NCBI GenBank assembly: GCA_963712905.1
Contig: CAVQJU010000004.1
Span: 186,001 to 250,000, forward strand
Source of the DNA: CAVQJU01 sp963712905
Lineage (GTDB): Bacteria > Acidobacteriota > Vicinamibacteria > Vicinamibacterales > CAVVIG01
Length of the DNA stretch: 64,000 bases
Direction: 5' to 3'
Below, in pieces: positions 54,460-63,103 of the stretch (the first letter of the stretch is position 1; each line of letters begins with the position of its first letter). The notes beneath the pieces are model-generated. The model was given only the letters and a program-made list of their open reading frames with translations. It made no database searches and was not told the origin of the DNA. Made by a program: the position numbers and the translations under genes.

Positions 54460-55288
54460 AGGACGTCTGTCGGTGGCCATGGTGGACGTCAACGAGGGCC
54501 ACGAGGCCGACTTCCTCGCCATCGCCCGCGAGTTCTCGACCGTGCTCGCCCGCAAGGAGTACGGCCGCGCCGACATCGTCCGCGACGAGGCATCGCCGAT
54601 GCGGTTCTACGCGGTCCGGCACTGGGCCAGCGCCGCGGCGGCCGAGTTGTGCCACGGCGACATCGAAGTGCAGGTGCTGACGGCGAGGCTCTTCAAGATC
54701 GCGCGGGTGACGCATGTCGTCAACGGCGTCCAGCGCCATAATCCGATGCGGCTGCTGACCGACGCCAACCGCATGGCGCAGGAACCCGACCGGCGAACGG
54801 GCTTCGACCGCCGGCACGAGAACGTGGGCCGGGCCGAAGGCGACCGGCGGCGGTCCGGGCCCGATCGGCGGCTGGGCCCCCGCCGGCTTCGCGACCGCCC
54901 GGGGCAGATCGATATCGTGGCCGCCGCACGCCGCGCGCGCGAACACGCGGACGCCGCGTTCTCGCACTTCAAGGTGGGCGCCGCGCTCGAAACCGCGGAC
55001 GGCACGGTCGTCGCCGGCTGCAACATCGAAAACGCCACATACGGCCTGACCATCTGCGCCGAGCGCGTCGCGATGTTCAAGGCGCTCTCGGAAGGGCACC
55101 GCGCGTTCACGCGCATCGCCATCGTCGCCGACACCGAGGCCCCGACGCCACCCTGCGGCGCCTGCCGCCAGGTTCTCTGGGAGTTCGGCGGCAACCTGCG
55201 TGTCATCCTGGCCAACCTGACGGACGAAAAAGGCATGCACGAGCTCAAGGATCTCCTGCCGTTGCCGTTCGATGCGAGGTTGCTCTGA
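54443..55288 (+). CDS. Cytidine deaminase with fused N-terminal domain
   Basis: 281 residues from the TTG at 54443, supported by a GGAGG site about seven bases upstream. The C-terminal ~130 residues are a standard cytidine deaminase (ARRAREHADAAFSHFKVGAALETADG, NIENATYGLTICAERVAM, PCGACRQVLWEF), with the catalytic CAE and PCxxC zinc ligands. Before it lie ~95 residues of a different fold (LSVAMVDVNEGHEADFLAIAREFSTVLARKEYG..., possibly ABM-like). A charged linker with repeated RRxGxDRR units (RRTGFDRRHE, RRRSGPDRRLG) follows. The usual deaminase is ~130 residues, so this is a fusion. The start overlaps punA. Confidence 0.88.
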   Translation: MTASHEGRLSVAMVDVNEGHEADFLAIAREFSTVLARKEYGRADIVRDEASPMRFYAVRHWASAAAAELCHGDIEVQVLTARLFKIARVTHVVNGVQRHNPMRLLTDANRMAQEPDRRTGFDRRHENVGRAEGDRRRSGPDRRLGPRRLRDRPGQIDIVAAARRAREHADAAFSHFKVGAALETADGTVVAGCNIENATYGLTICAERVAMFKALSEGHRAFTRIAIVADTEAPTPPCGACRQVLWEFGGNLRVILANLTDEKGMHELKDLLPLPFDARLL

Positions 55289-55326
55289 ACCCTGAACCCT
55301 GAACCCTGAACCCTGAACCCTGAACC
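55285..55326. repeat. Six perfect tandem copies of CTGAACC
   Basis: CTGAACC is repeated six times without error across 42 bases. The first copy contains the cytidine deaminase stop codon, and the array ends 14 bases before the mtnA start. Unlike the arrays at 29941 and 46349, there is no inverted partner. Confidence 0.9.
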
Positions 55327-55340
55327 AGTACAATCACCCC

Positions 55341-56399
55341 ATGCTTCCAACGATTGCGCGGGAAGTTGACGCGGTCGTGATGATCGACCAGCGCAAGCTG
55401 CCCGCTGCCGAGGTCTACGTTCGCTGCACGACGGCCAAAGAGGTCGCGCGGGCCATCAAGACGATGGTCATTCGCGGCGCGCCGGCGATCGGCGTCGCGG
55501 CGGCCATGGGCATCGCCCTTGGCATGCGGAAGAGCGCGACGACAGGCACCCAGAAGTTCGCGGCCGAGTTCTACAAGGTGTGCGAGCTGATGGCGGCCAC
55601 GCGTCCCACGGCCGTGAACCTGTTCTGGGCGATCGATCGGATGAAACGCGCGTTTGGCGCGGCCGCCGCGGCCGGCGAGTCGGTAGACCAGATCAAAGAC
55701 CGGCTCGACCGGGAGGCGCAGGCGATTCACGACGAAGACGTCGCGAGCTGCCGGGCCATAGGCGCGTTCGGCGCCGCCATCGTGCCGGCCGAAGCCCGCA
55801 TCCTGACGCACTGCAACGCGGGCGCCCTGGCCACGGCGGGGTACGGAACGGCACTGGGCGTGATCCGCGGGGCGGTCGAAGCAGGGAGGCACGTGACGGT
55901 GTTCGCGGACGAGACGCGCCCGTTTCTCCAGGGCGCGCGCCTCACGGCGTGGGAGCTGGTGCGCGACGGCATCCACACCACCGTCATCGCCGACAACATG
56001 GCGGGGTCGCTGATGCGGCAGGGCAGGGTCGATCTCGTCGTCGTCGGCGCCGACCGGATCGCCGCCAACGGCGACACCGCCAACAAGATCGGCACCTACA
56101 GCGTGGCCGTCCTCGCGCGCGAGCACCACATTCCGTTCTATGTGGCGGCGCCGCTGTCGACCATCGACCTGTCGACGCCGGATGGCGGGCACATTCCCAT
56201 CGAAGAGCGCAGCGCGCGCGAGGTGACGCACGCCGGCGGCTCGCAGCTCGTGCCCGACGGCGCGCACGTGTGGAATCCGGCCTTCGACGTGACGCCGAAC
56301 GCGCTCATCGCCGGCATCATCACCGAGCGCGGCATCTTCAAGCCGCCGTACACGGAATCGCTGGTGCGAGCCTTCGAGGTCGAGGCCGCGCGCGTGTGA
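55341..56399 (+). CDS. mtnA: Methylthioribose-1-phosphate isomerase
   Basis: 352 residues. IRGAPAIGVAAAMGIA, THCNAGALATAGYGTALGV (catalytic Cys), FADETRPFLQGARLTAWEL and GADRIAANGDTANKIGTY (catalytic Asp) are all present. Catalyses the aldose-ketose step of the methionine salvage (methylthioadenosine) pathway. Full length with all motifs. The purine phosphorylase nearby could feed the pathway if it accepts methylthioadenosine, but other mtn genes are not in the window. tsaD follows after three bases. Confidence 0.95.
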   Translation: MLPTIAREVDAVVMIDQRKLPAAEVYVRCTTAKEVARAIKTMVIRGAPAIGVAAAMGIALGMRKSATTGTQKFAAEFYKVCELMAATRPTAVNLFWAIDRMKRAFGAAAAAGESVDQIKDRLDREAQAIHDEDVASCRAIGAFGAAIVPAEARILTHCNAGALATAGYGTALGVIRGAVEAGRHVTVFADETRPFLQGARLTAWELVRDGIHTTVIADNMAGSLMRQGRVDLVVVGADRIAANGDTANKIGTYSVAVLAREHHIPFYVAAPLSTIDLSTPDGGHIPIEERSAREVTHAGGSQLVPDGAHVWNPAFDVTPNALIAGIITERGIFKPPYTESLVRAFEVEAARV

Positions 56400-56402
56400 C
56401 CG

Positions 56403-57456
56403 ATGCGAATCCTCGGCATCGAGACCTCCTGCGACGAAACGTCGGCCGCGGTCGTTGAAGAAACCGGCGATCCGGCGCGCCCCTGGGTGGTCCGCTCGAA
56501 CGTGGTCGCCTCCCAGATCGCCATTCACCGGGACTGGGGAGGCGTCGTGCCCGAGCTGGCGTCGCGGCAGCACATTCGCGACATCTGCGGCGTCGTCGAA
56601 CGCGCGCTATCCGACGCGTCTTCGACGTGGAGCGATCTTGGCGCCGTCGCCGTCACCCAGGGTCCCGGGCTGGTCGGGTCGCTGCTCGTCGGCGTCTCGT
56701 TCGCGAAGGCCGCCGCCGCTGCGGCCGGACTGCCCCTGGTCGCTGCCCATCACCTCGCCGGCCACATCGAATCGCTCGTGCTCCAGAACGGCGAGCTGCC
56801 GCTGCCGGCCATCGTGCTGGTCGTGTCGGGAGGGCATACGAGCCTGTACCTGGTCGAGACGCCCGGCCGCTACCAGCTGCTGAGCCGCACGCGGGACGAC
56901 GCCGCCGGCGAAGCCTACGACAAGGTGGCGAAGCTTCTGGGCCTCGGGTATCCGGGCGGACCGATCGTCGATCGGCTCGCGCGCACCGGCAACGACCGCG
57001 CCGTCCGCCTGCCCGGGACGCGGCTGACGCACGCCGACCGCAATGCCCCCCACCTCAAGGGCGATCTCGATTTCAGCTTCAGCGGCCTCAAGACCGCCGT
57101 GCTGCGACTGGTACGTGAGCGGCAGGAACGCGGACCGCTGGCGGAAGGGGAGATCGCCGACATCTGCGCCAGCTTTCAGCGCGTCATCGTGACGACGCTC
57201 GTGGATCGTGCATTCGAGGCGGCGCAGCCGGTACGGCGCAAAGGGCATCGGCGTGGCGGGCGGCGTGTCGGCCAACAGCCGGCTGCGGGCCGAGCTCACG
57301 TTTCACGGCGAACAGCGGGAAATGCCGACCTTTCTGCCCAGCCTTGCGCTGTCGACCGACAACGCGGCGATGATCGCCGCGGCCGGGCTGCGCCGGCTGC
57401 GGGCCGGCCTGTTCGCCCCGGCCGACCTCAACGCGGATCCGGCGCTGGCGCTATGA
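56403..57456 (+). CDS. tsaD: tRNA N6-threonylcarbamoyltransferase TsaD, with a single-base frameshift
   Basis: Essential for the t6A modification of ANN-decoding tRNAs. The first frame carries ILGIETSCDETSAAVV, ASRQHIRDI, AVTQGPGLVGSLLVG, AAHHLAGHIES (metal-binding HxxxH) and LVVSGGHTSLYLVE, ending at FEAAQ. The frame breaks at 57228-57229 and resumes as RYGAKGIGVAGGVSANSRLRAEL and LSTDNAAMIAAAGLRRL. Deleting one C restores a normal ~350-residue protein. Loss of tsaD is usually lethal, so this is very likely a sequencing error. The stop overlaps the yjbQ start. Confidence 0.93.
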
Positions 57457-57866
57457 AAGTCCACACCGACTACCTGTGGTTCAACACGAAGCAGCGACGG
57501 GAATTCGTCCGCATCACCGACGAGGTCGCAGCTATCGTGAAAGCGAGCGGCGTGCGGGAAGGCACGGTGCTCGTCTCGGCGATGCACATCACCGCCGGCG
57601 TGTTCGTGAACGACTGGGAAGACGGCCTGCTGCACGACTTCGAAGCGTGGCTCGAGAAGCTGGCGCCCGCCGACCCGGGCTACCGGCACCATCAGACCGG
57701 CGAGGACAACGCGGACGCACATCTGAAGAGAACGATCATGGGACACCAGGTCGTGCTGCCGATTACGGCCGGCGCGCTCGACCTGGGGCCATGGGAACAG
57801 CTGTTCTACGCGGAGTTCGACGGCCGGCGCAAGAAGCGCGTGGTGGTGAAGGTGATGGGGCTCTGA
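57453..57866 (+). CDS. yjbQ: YjbQ/UPF0047 family protein (secondary thiamine-phosphate synthase-like)
   Basis: 137 residues, full length. The conserved core is VLVSAMHITAGVFVNDWEDGLLHDFEAWLEKLAP, YRHHQTGEDNADAHLKRTIMGHQVVLPI, and LDLGPWEQLFYAEFDG. The His and Asp residues bind a metal in structures of the family. E. coli YjbQ has weak thiamine-phosphate synthase activity, but the physiological role is unclear. It overlaps tsaD and the following VWFA gene, so it is translated within the same transcript. Confidence 0.93.
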   Translation: MKVHTDYLWFNTKQRREFVRITDEVAAIVKASGVREGTVLVSAMHITAGVFVNDWEDGLLHDFEAWLEKLAPADPGYRHHQTGEDNADAHLKRTIMGHQVVLPITAGALDLGPWEQLFYAEFDGRRKKRVVVKVMGL

Positions 57867-58792
57867 TGCGCCTGCAGGTCGCGATGGCCGCGCTCGTGCT
57901 GGGTGCGATCGCCGCGCCGATCGTCGGATCGCAGGAGCAGGCGCAGTACCTGGTCGAACTCGACGTCGTAGTTCTGGACGACGACAACCGTCCGGTGCCG
58001 GGCCTCAAGCAGGAGGACTTTCAGGTCAAGGAGGATGGGCGCGCCGTCGAGCTGAAGACGTTCGATGCCGTGGCCGATCTCCCCGGCGGCCGGAGCCCGC
58101 AGCGGTCCATCGTGCTGCTGCTCGACGACAGCGGCGTCGGCCCCGGCAACACGCTGCCGATCCAGACCATCGCGCGCATGTTCGTCTCGCGCATGGCCGC
58201 GCCCGACGAGTTCAGCGTCGTGCGCCTGAACAACCGCCGCGACGAGGCGTTCGGCGATCGCCTGGAGGCGCTGCTCCGGATCTCCGAGTACCGATCGGAC
58301 GCGCTGCCGTTCTTTGGCCGCGAGACGGTCGAGAACGGCCTGCGCGCGGTGGCCAAGGTATCGCGGACGCTCGAGGCCATCGAACAACGCCGCAAGGCGC
58401 TGGTGTGCATCGGGCTCTCGGCCGTCTGCAATGTCCTCGAGCCTTCGACCGGGCGCGGCAGCCTCATCTGGCGCTACTGGGTGGACGCCATCGGGGCCGC
58501 AGCGCGCGCCAACGCCAGCGTCTACTCGCTGATGCCCAACGGCCTGTCCACCCGCAGCGAGCTCTCGCGGGGAACGATCTCCGAGATCACCGGCGGCGAA
58601 GCGTTCAGGAACACGAACGACATCGGGCGGGTGATCGATATCGTGCGCCGCGACACCGGCACGTACTACCTGCTCGGCTACTGGCCGCCGGCCTCGGCGT
58701 CCTCCAAGGAAACGCATTCGATCGACGTCAAGATCAACAAGCGCGGGCTGCACGTACGGGCGCGGCGACTGCGCGGCATGCAGTCGTCGTGA
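57866..58792 (+). CDS. VWFA-related domain protein, short acidobacterial type
   Basis: 308 residues from the ATG at 57866, overlapping the yjbQ stop. A signal peptide (VAMAALVLGAIAAPIVGSQ) is followed by VELDVVVLDDDNRPVPGLKQEDFQVKEDG, as in the larger protein at 9244. The VWFA domain has SIVLLLDDSGVGPG, where the MIDAS motif is closer to DxSxS (DDSGVG) than in the first copy. The late segment DTGTYYLLGYWPP is typical of the family. Secreted; role unknown. Confidence 0.82.
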   Translation: MRLQVAMAALVLGAIAAPIVGSQEQAQYLVELDVVVLDDDNRPVPGLKQEDFQVKEDGRAVELKTFDAVADLPGGRSPQRSIVLLLDDSGVGPGNTLPIQTIARMFVSRMAAPDEFSVVRLNNRRDEAFGDRLEALLRISEYRSDALPFFGRETVENGLRAVAKVSRTLEAIEQRRKALVCIGLSAVCNVLEPSTGRGSLIWRYWVDAIGAAARANASVYSLMPNGLSTRSELSRGTISEITGGEAFRNTNDIGRVIDIVRRDTGTYYLLGYWPPASASSKETHSIDVKINKRGLHVRARRLRGMQSS

Positions 58793-59244
58793 GGTCCTAT
58801 CCGCCGAGGCCGGTCGTGGGTGTCGGCGCGGTCGTCATCGAAGGCGATCGGGTGCTCCTCATCAAGCGTGCACACGAGCCGCTCAAGGGGCAGTGGAGCC
58901 TGCCGGGCGGCGGGGTGGAGCTCGGAGAGACGCTCGAGCAGGCGGTCGCGCGCGAGGTGCATGAAGAAACCGGCCTCGACGTGCACGTGGGCCCGATCGT
59001 CGAGGTGCTCGATCGGATCATGCGCGACGCGGACGGCCGCGTGGAACATCACTTCGTGCTGGTGGACTTCGTCTGCCGGCCGTTGGGCGGCATCCTGTGC
59101 GGCGCGTCCGATGCCGACGCGGCGGAATGGGTGCCGCTCGATGCGCTGGCGCGCTACGGCATCGCCGAGGTGACCGCGGCGGTGATTCGCAAGGGGGCTC
59201 TTCGCGGTTTCGAGACCGGCGATCGGCCTCTGGTCTGGACGTAA
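58789..59244 (+). CDS. NUDIX hydrolase
   Basis: 151 residues from the GTG at 58789, overlapping the VWFA stop (GTGA). The NUDIX box is complete: GGVELGETLEQAVAREVHEETGLDV (Gx5Ex7REUxEExGU, with U hydrophobic). LLIKRAHEPLKGQWSLPGGG precedes it. The enzyme cleaves a nucleoside diphosphate linked to another moiety. The substrate is not predictable; MutT-like 8-oxo-dGTP or ADP-ribose hydrolases are the common options. It ends three bases before the convergent permease gene. Confidence 0.93.
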   Translation: MRSYPPRPVVGVGAVVIEGDRVLLIKRAHEPLKGQWSLPGGGVELGETLEQAVAREVHEETGLDVHVGPIVEVLDRIMRDADGRVEHHFVLVDFVCRPLGGILCGASDADAAEWVPLDALARYGIAEVTAAVIRKGALRGFETGDRPLVWT

Positions 59245-59246
59245 CG

Positions 59247-60707
59247 CTACGGCCGACTACGCGGGCGCCACGCGAAATACACCGGCACGCCCAGCAGCAC
59301 GATGACCAGCCCGGGCCAGGTCGTGGCCGTCCGGTAGACGAAGAGCATCACCAGAATCGTCGCAGCTCCGACGATGTAGAGCGCCGGCACGACCGGGTAG
59401 CCGAAGGCCCGGTATGGCCGCTCGGCGTCCGGCCGGATCTGTCTGAGACGAAAGACGCCGGCGATCGTGAGGATGTAGAAGATGAGCGCCGCCGAGATCA
59501 CGTAGTCCAGCAGGTTGCTGTAGAGGTTGCCGTATGTGCGGCTCGTCTCGTCGTAGGTTCGCGGCAGGACGAGGATCGCCGCCCAGATGCCCTGCAGCAC
59601 CAGCGCCCACGCCGGCACCCGCGCGCGGTTCAGTCCGCCGGCGGCCGTGAAGAACAGGCCGTCGCGCGCCATCGCGTAGTACGCGCGCGCGCCGGCGAGG
59701 ATGAGCCCGTTGTTGCAGCCGAAGGTCGAAATCATGATCCCGATGGCCATGATGATGGCGCCGGCACCGGGAAAGACCGCCTCGAGCGTCGCGGTGGCGA
59801 CCCGGTCGGACGGGGCGTGCTGCACGGCGGCGAACGGCAGCGTGACGAGATACGCGATGTTGGCGAGCAGATACAGGCCGATGACGATCGAGGTGCCGAG
59901 CGCGAGCGACAGCGGCACGTTCCGCCGCGGCTCCCGCACTTCGCCGGCCGTGAACGTGATGTTGTTCCAGGCGTCGGCCGAGAAGAGCGATCCGGTCTGC
60001 GAGACGCAGATGGCGACGAACAGCCCGAAGGTGGTCGCGGCCGACAAGCCGGGCGTGATGTCCGAGAATCCCCGCCGTGTCCAGAACTGGCCGAAGTTGT
60101 CGGCCACGGCCGTGTGGTTCCAGCCCAGGATCACGCCGACGGCCACCAGCCCGACCACGGCGCCGGTTTTCGCGGTCGTGAATACGTTCTGTACGATGCG
60201 GCCGTATTCGAGGCCGCGCGTGTTCGTCCACGTCAGCAGCCCGATGAGCAGGACGCCGACGAGCTGTGCCGTCGAGAGCGAGAGCGCGTACCCCGCGCTG
60301 AGGTGCACGGGCGCCACCAGATAGTGATCCTCGGCGATCCAGGGCCACAGCACTCCGGAGTAGCGCGCAAACCCGACGGCCACCGCTGCGATCGTGCCCG
60401 TCTGGATCACCAGAAACAGCGTCCAGCCGTAGAGGAACCCCCACAGCGGCGAAAAGGCCTCGCGCAGGTAGACGTATTGACCGCCCGCGCGCGGCATCAT
60501 CGCGGCGAGCTCGCCGTACGAGAGGGCGCCGACCACCGTCAGCAGGCCGGCAACGATCCACGCGGCGAGCAGCCACCCCGGCGCGCCGACGTTGCGTGCC
60601 ATGTCGGCGGACACGATGAAGATGCCCGACCCGACCATCGAGCCGACGACGACCATCGTCGCGTCGAAGAGGCCGAGGCCGCGTGTGAATTCGGTATCGA
60701 GCTGCAT
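59247..60707 (-). CDS. APC-family amino-acid permease
   Basis: 486 residues with about twelve helices. Helix 1 (TMVVVGSMVGSGIFIVSADMAR) carries the substrate-binding GSGIF motif. PRAGGQYVYLREAFSPLWGFLYGWT is typical of the APC superfamily, as are SADAWNNITFTAGEVREPRRNVP and the C-terminal DAERPYRAFGYPVVPALY. It most resembles the LAT/cationic or broad-spectrum subgroups; the substrate is unknown. Convergent with the NUDIX gene and divergent from the HD gene at 60726. Confidence 0.9.
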   Translation of the reverse strand: MQLDTEFTRGLGLFDATMVVVGSMVGSGIFIVSADMARNVGAPGWLLAAWIVAGLLTVVGALSYGELAAMMPRAGGQYVYLREAFSPLWGFLYGWTLFLVIQTGTIAAVAVGFARYSGVLWPWIAEDHYLVAPVHLSAGYALSLSTAQLVGVLLIGLLTWTNTRGLEYGRIVQNVFTTAKTGAVVGLVAVGVILGWNHTAVADNFGQFWTRRGFSDITPGLSAATTFGLFVAICVSQTGSLFSADAWNNITFTAGEVREPRRNVPLSLALGTSIVIGLYLLANIAYLVTLPFAAVQHAPSDRVATATLEAVFPGAGAIIMAIGIMISTFGCNNGLILAGARAYYAMARDGLFFTAAGGLNRARVPAWALVLQGIWAAILVLPRTYDETSRTYGNLYSNLLDYVISAALIFYILTIAGVFRLRQIRPDAERPYRAFGYPVVPALYIVGAATILVMLFVYRTATTWPGLVIVLLGVPVYFAWRPRSRP

Positions 60708-60725
60708 TAAGATGCCTCAGCTTAC

Positions 60726-61289
60726 ATGAATCGGGACGAGGCCTGGCAGCTCCTGACGGAGTACACCAAGAGCGACAGCCTGCTGAAGCACGCGATGGCG
60801 GTCGAGGCGGCCGTGCGCGGGTACGCGCGCCGCTTCGAGGAAGACGAGGAGGCCTGGGGCCTGGTCGGTCTGCTCCACGACTTCGACTACGAGCGGTGGC
60901 CGTCGCTCGACGATCACCCGTTTCGCGGCTGCGAGATCCTGCGGGAGAAGGGCTATCCTGAGTGGGTGACGCGGGCGATCCTGTCGCACGCCGACTACAG
61001 CGGCGTCGCCCGCGAGAGCCGCCTGGAAAAGACGCTCTGGGCCTGTGACGAAATGGCCGGCTTCATCACGGCGGCCGCGCTCGTCAGGCCGAGCAAGAGC
61101 GTGCTCGACCTCGAGGCCGCTTCCGTCGTGAAGCGGATGAAAGACAAGGCGTTCGCGCGCGCCGTCAAGCGGGAGGACCTCCGCGGGGGCGCGGAGATTC
61201 TCGGGCTGCCGCTCGACGAGCACATCACCAACGTCATCGGGTTCATGCGGGAACGAGCCGACGCGCTCGGCCTGAAAGGGTCCCTCTAG
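60726..61289 (+). CDS. HD domain (HDIG-type) hydrolase
   Basis: 187 residues. The N-terminal HAMAVEAAVRGYARRF provides the first metal His. VGLLHDFDYERWPSLDDHPFRGC contains the HD doublet, and a later HADYSGVARES completes the metal site. The pattern is that of small HDIG phosphohydrolases that act on nucleotides or phospholipids. It is not HD-GYP. The substrate is unknown. It stands alone between the permease and the ABC export genes. Confidence 0.87.
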   Translation: MNRDEAWQLLTEYTKSDSLLKHAMAVEAAVRGYARRFEEDEEAWGLVGLLHDFDYERWPSLDDHPFRGCEILREKGYPEWVTRAILSHADYSGVARESRLEKTLWACDEMAGFITAAALVRPSKSVLDLEAASVVKRMKDKAFARAVKREDLRGGAEILGLPLDEHITNVIGFMRERADALGLKGSL

Positions 61290-61330
61290 TGCGGACCTTT
61301 TCCCTGCTTCCGTCCGTATAAGACTGACGT

Positions 61331-62263
61331 ATGGCCGATTCCGACCCGATCGTGACCCTTGCCAACGTGACCGTCACGTACGGGCGCCAGCAGGCGCTGG
61401 CCGACGTGACGACCACGTTTCTGCCGGGCGCCGTCGGCCTGCTGGGTCCCAACGGCGCCGGCAAGAGCACGATGATCAAGGCGCTGCTCGGGTTCGTCGC
61501 GCCGAGCCAGGGCCGGATGCACGTCCTCGGCCTCGACGTTTCCACGTCGCCGATCCAGATTCGCGCCCGCATCGGCTACATGCCGGAAAACGACGCGCAC
61601 ATCCCCGGCATGAACGCCGTGTCGTTTGTCGCCTACTGCGGCGAGCTGGCCGGGCTGCCGCGTTCAGACTCGATGCAGCGGGCGCACGAAGTGTTGTTCT
61701 ACGTTGGTCTCGGCGAAGCCCGCTATCGCAACGTCGAGACGTACTCGACCGGCATGAAGCAGCGGATCAAGCTGGCTCAGGCGCTCGTCCACGATCCCGA
61801 CCTGCTGTTTCTGGACGAGCCCACCAACGGCATGGATCCCAAGGGCCGCGACGAGATGCTCGAGCTCGTCCGGGATCTCGCCCACAACAAAGGCGTCAAC
61901 CTCATCTTGTCTTCCCACGTGCTGCCGGACGTGGAGTACACCTGCGATTCGGTCGTCGTGATGGACAAGGGGCGGGTGGCGGCGTCGGGGCCGATTGCGG
62001 CCCTCAAGCAGCCGCGGGGCCGGGTCTACGAGCTGCGCGTCAAAACCCCGGTCGATCTCGAGACATTTTTCGGCCGCCTGCGCGCGGCCGGCCTCGAGTG
62101 CCACGCCACCGACGAAGATATCGTCCGCGTGTTCGTGCCGGGCGACGGCGGCGCGCGTCAGCTGTTCGCGCTCGCCGCGGCCGAGGGTGCGCAGGTGCGT
62201 CACCTCCGGCCGAGCGTGCCGACGCTCGAGGACGTGTTCGCTCACGCAGTTGGGCAGGACTAG
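61331..62263 (+). CDS. ABC-2-type exporter ATPase (first copy)
   Basis: 310 residues. Walker A GPNGAGKST, the ABC-signature position YSTGMKQRIKLAQALV (divergent from LSGGQ), Walker B LLFLDEPTNGMDP and switch LSSHVLPD. The C-terminal ~80 residues (GRVYELRVKTPVDLETFFGRLRAAG...) form the small regulatory domain common in DrrA/CcmA-like exporters. It forms a unit with the permease at 62267 and a second ATPase at 63100. The exported substrate is unknown. Confidence 0.9.
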   Translation: MADSDPIVTLANVTVTYGRQQALADVTTTFLPGAVGLLGPNGAGKSTMIKALLGFVAPSQGRMHVLGLDVSTSPIQIRARIGYMPENDAHIPGMNAVSFVAYCGELAGLPRSDSMQRAHEVLFYVGLGEARYRNVETYSTGMKQRIKLAQALVHDPDLLFLDEPTNGMDPKGRDEMLELVRDLAHNKGVNLILSSHVLPDVEYTCDSVVVMDKGRVAASGPIAALKQPRGRVYELRVKTPVDLETFFGRLRAAGLECHATDEDIVRVFVPGDGGARQLFALAAAEGAQVRHLRPSVPTLEDVFAHAVGQD

Positions 62264-62266
62264 CGC

Positions 62267-63103
62267 ATGCCCATCCACGACCAGGGATACCGGCGATATC
62301 GCGGCGGCAAGGCCGGCGGGCGGGCGTGGCTGGTCATCATGAAGACCGGCATCCGCACGATGCTCGGCGACAAGAAGTTCATCGTGCTGCTGGCCGCGGC
62401 GTGGATACAGTTTCTGGTCCGGGCGGTCCAGTTCTACATCGCCGCGAATTTTTCCCAGGCCGCCGTCATCGCGCCGAAAGCGGACACCTTCAGGGACTTC
62501 TTCGACAAGCAAGACATCTTCGTCTACATCCTCACGGTCACGCTGGGTTCGCGGCTGATCGCCCAGGACCGGCGCGTCAACGCGCTGCAGATCTACCTTT
62601 CGAAACCCCTCACGCGCGCCGAGTACATCCTCGGCAAGTTCGGCATCCTGGCGTCCTTCCTGCTGTTCGTCACGTGGGTGCCGGCCGTGCTGCTGCTCGG
62701 CGTCCAGGTCGTGTTCGCGGGCAACTTCGAGTTCCTGAAGGCGAACGCCTACTTGTTTCCGGCGATCACCCTCTACGCCGCCATCGAGGTCGCCATGACC
62801 TCGACCGCGATGCTGGCGCTGTCGTCGCTCTCCACCAACAGCCGCTTCGTCGGCATCATGTACACGGGCCTGATCTTCTTCAGCCTGGCCCTGTACAACG
62901 TGCTGCGCTTCATCACCGGAAGCACGCGGCTCTCGTGGGTGGCGTTCGGCAACAACCTCACCCAGTTGGGCGACGTCATCTTCCGCGTGCCGCTGCACTT
63001 CCAGACGCCGTGGCCGGTGTCGCTTCTGATGGTGGTGGTGTTGATTGCGGTGTCGGCCCTCGTGCTCGAACGCCGTGTCCGCGGCGTGGAGATCGTCGCG
63101 TGA
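62267..63103 (+). CDS. ABC-2-type permease
   Basis: 278 residues. A charged N-terminus (MPIHDQGYRRYRGGKAGGRAW) is followed by about six helices (FIVLLAAAWIQFLVRAVQF, FGILASFLLFVTWVPAVLLL, AITLYAAIEVAMTSTAMLAL, FVGIMYTGLIFFSLALYNVL, SLLMVVVLIAVSALVL). DIFVYILTVTLGSRLIAQDRRVNALQIYLSKPLTRAEYI is the ABC-2 permease hallmark. Flanked by two ATPases; overlaps the second by four bases. Confidence 0.88.
   Translation: MPIHDQGYRRYRGGKAGGRAWLVIMKTGIRTMLGDKKFIVLLAAAWIQFLVRAVQFYIAANFSQAAVIAPKADTFRDFFDKQDIFVYILTVTLGSRLIAQDRRVNALQIYLSKPLTRAEYILGKFGILASFLLFVTWVPAVLLLGVQVVFAGNFEFLKANAYLFPAITLYAAIEVAMTSTAMLALSSLSTNSRFVGIMYTGLIFFSLALYNVLRFITGSTRLSWVAFGNNLTQLGDVIFRVPLHFQTPWPVSLLMVVVLIAVSALVLERRVRGVEIVA

Noticed and set aside
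55285..55326. CTGAACC array as a CRISPR or regulatory operator array
   Set aside because: There are no spacers and the period is 7 bases. It is a simple tandem heptamer array.
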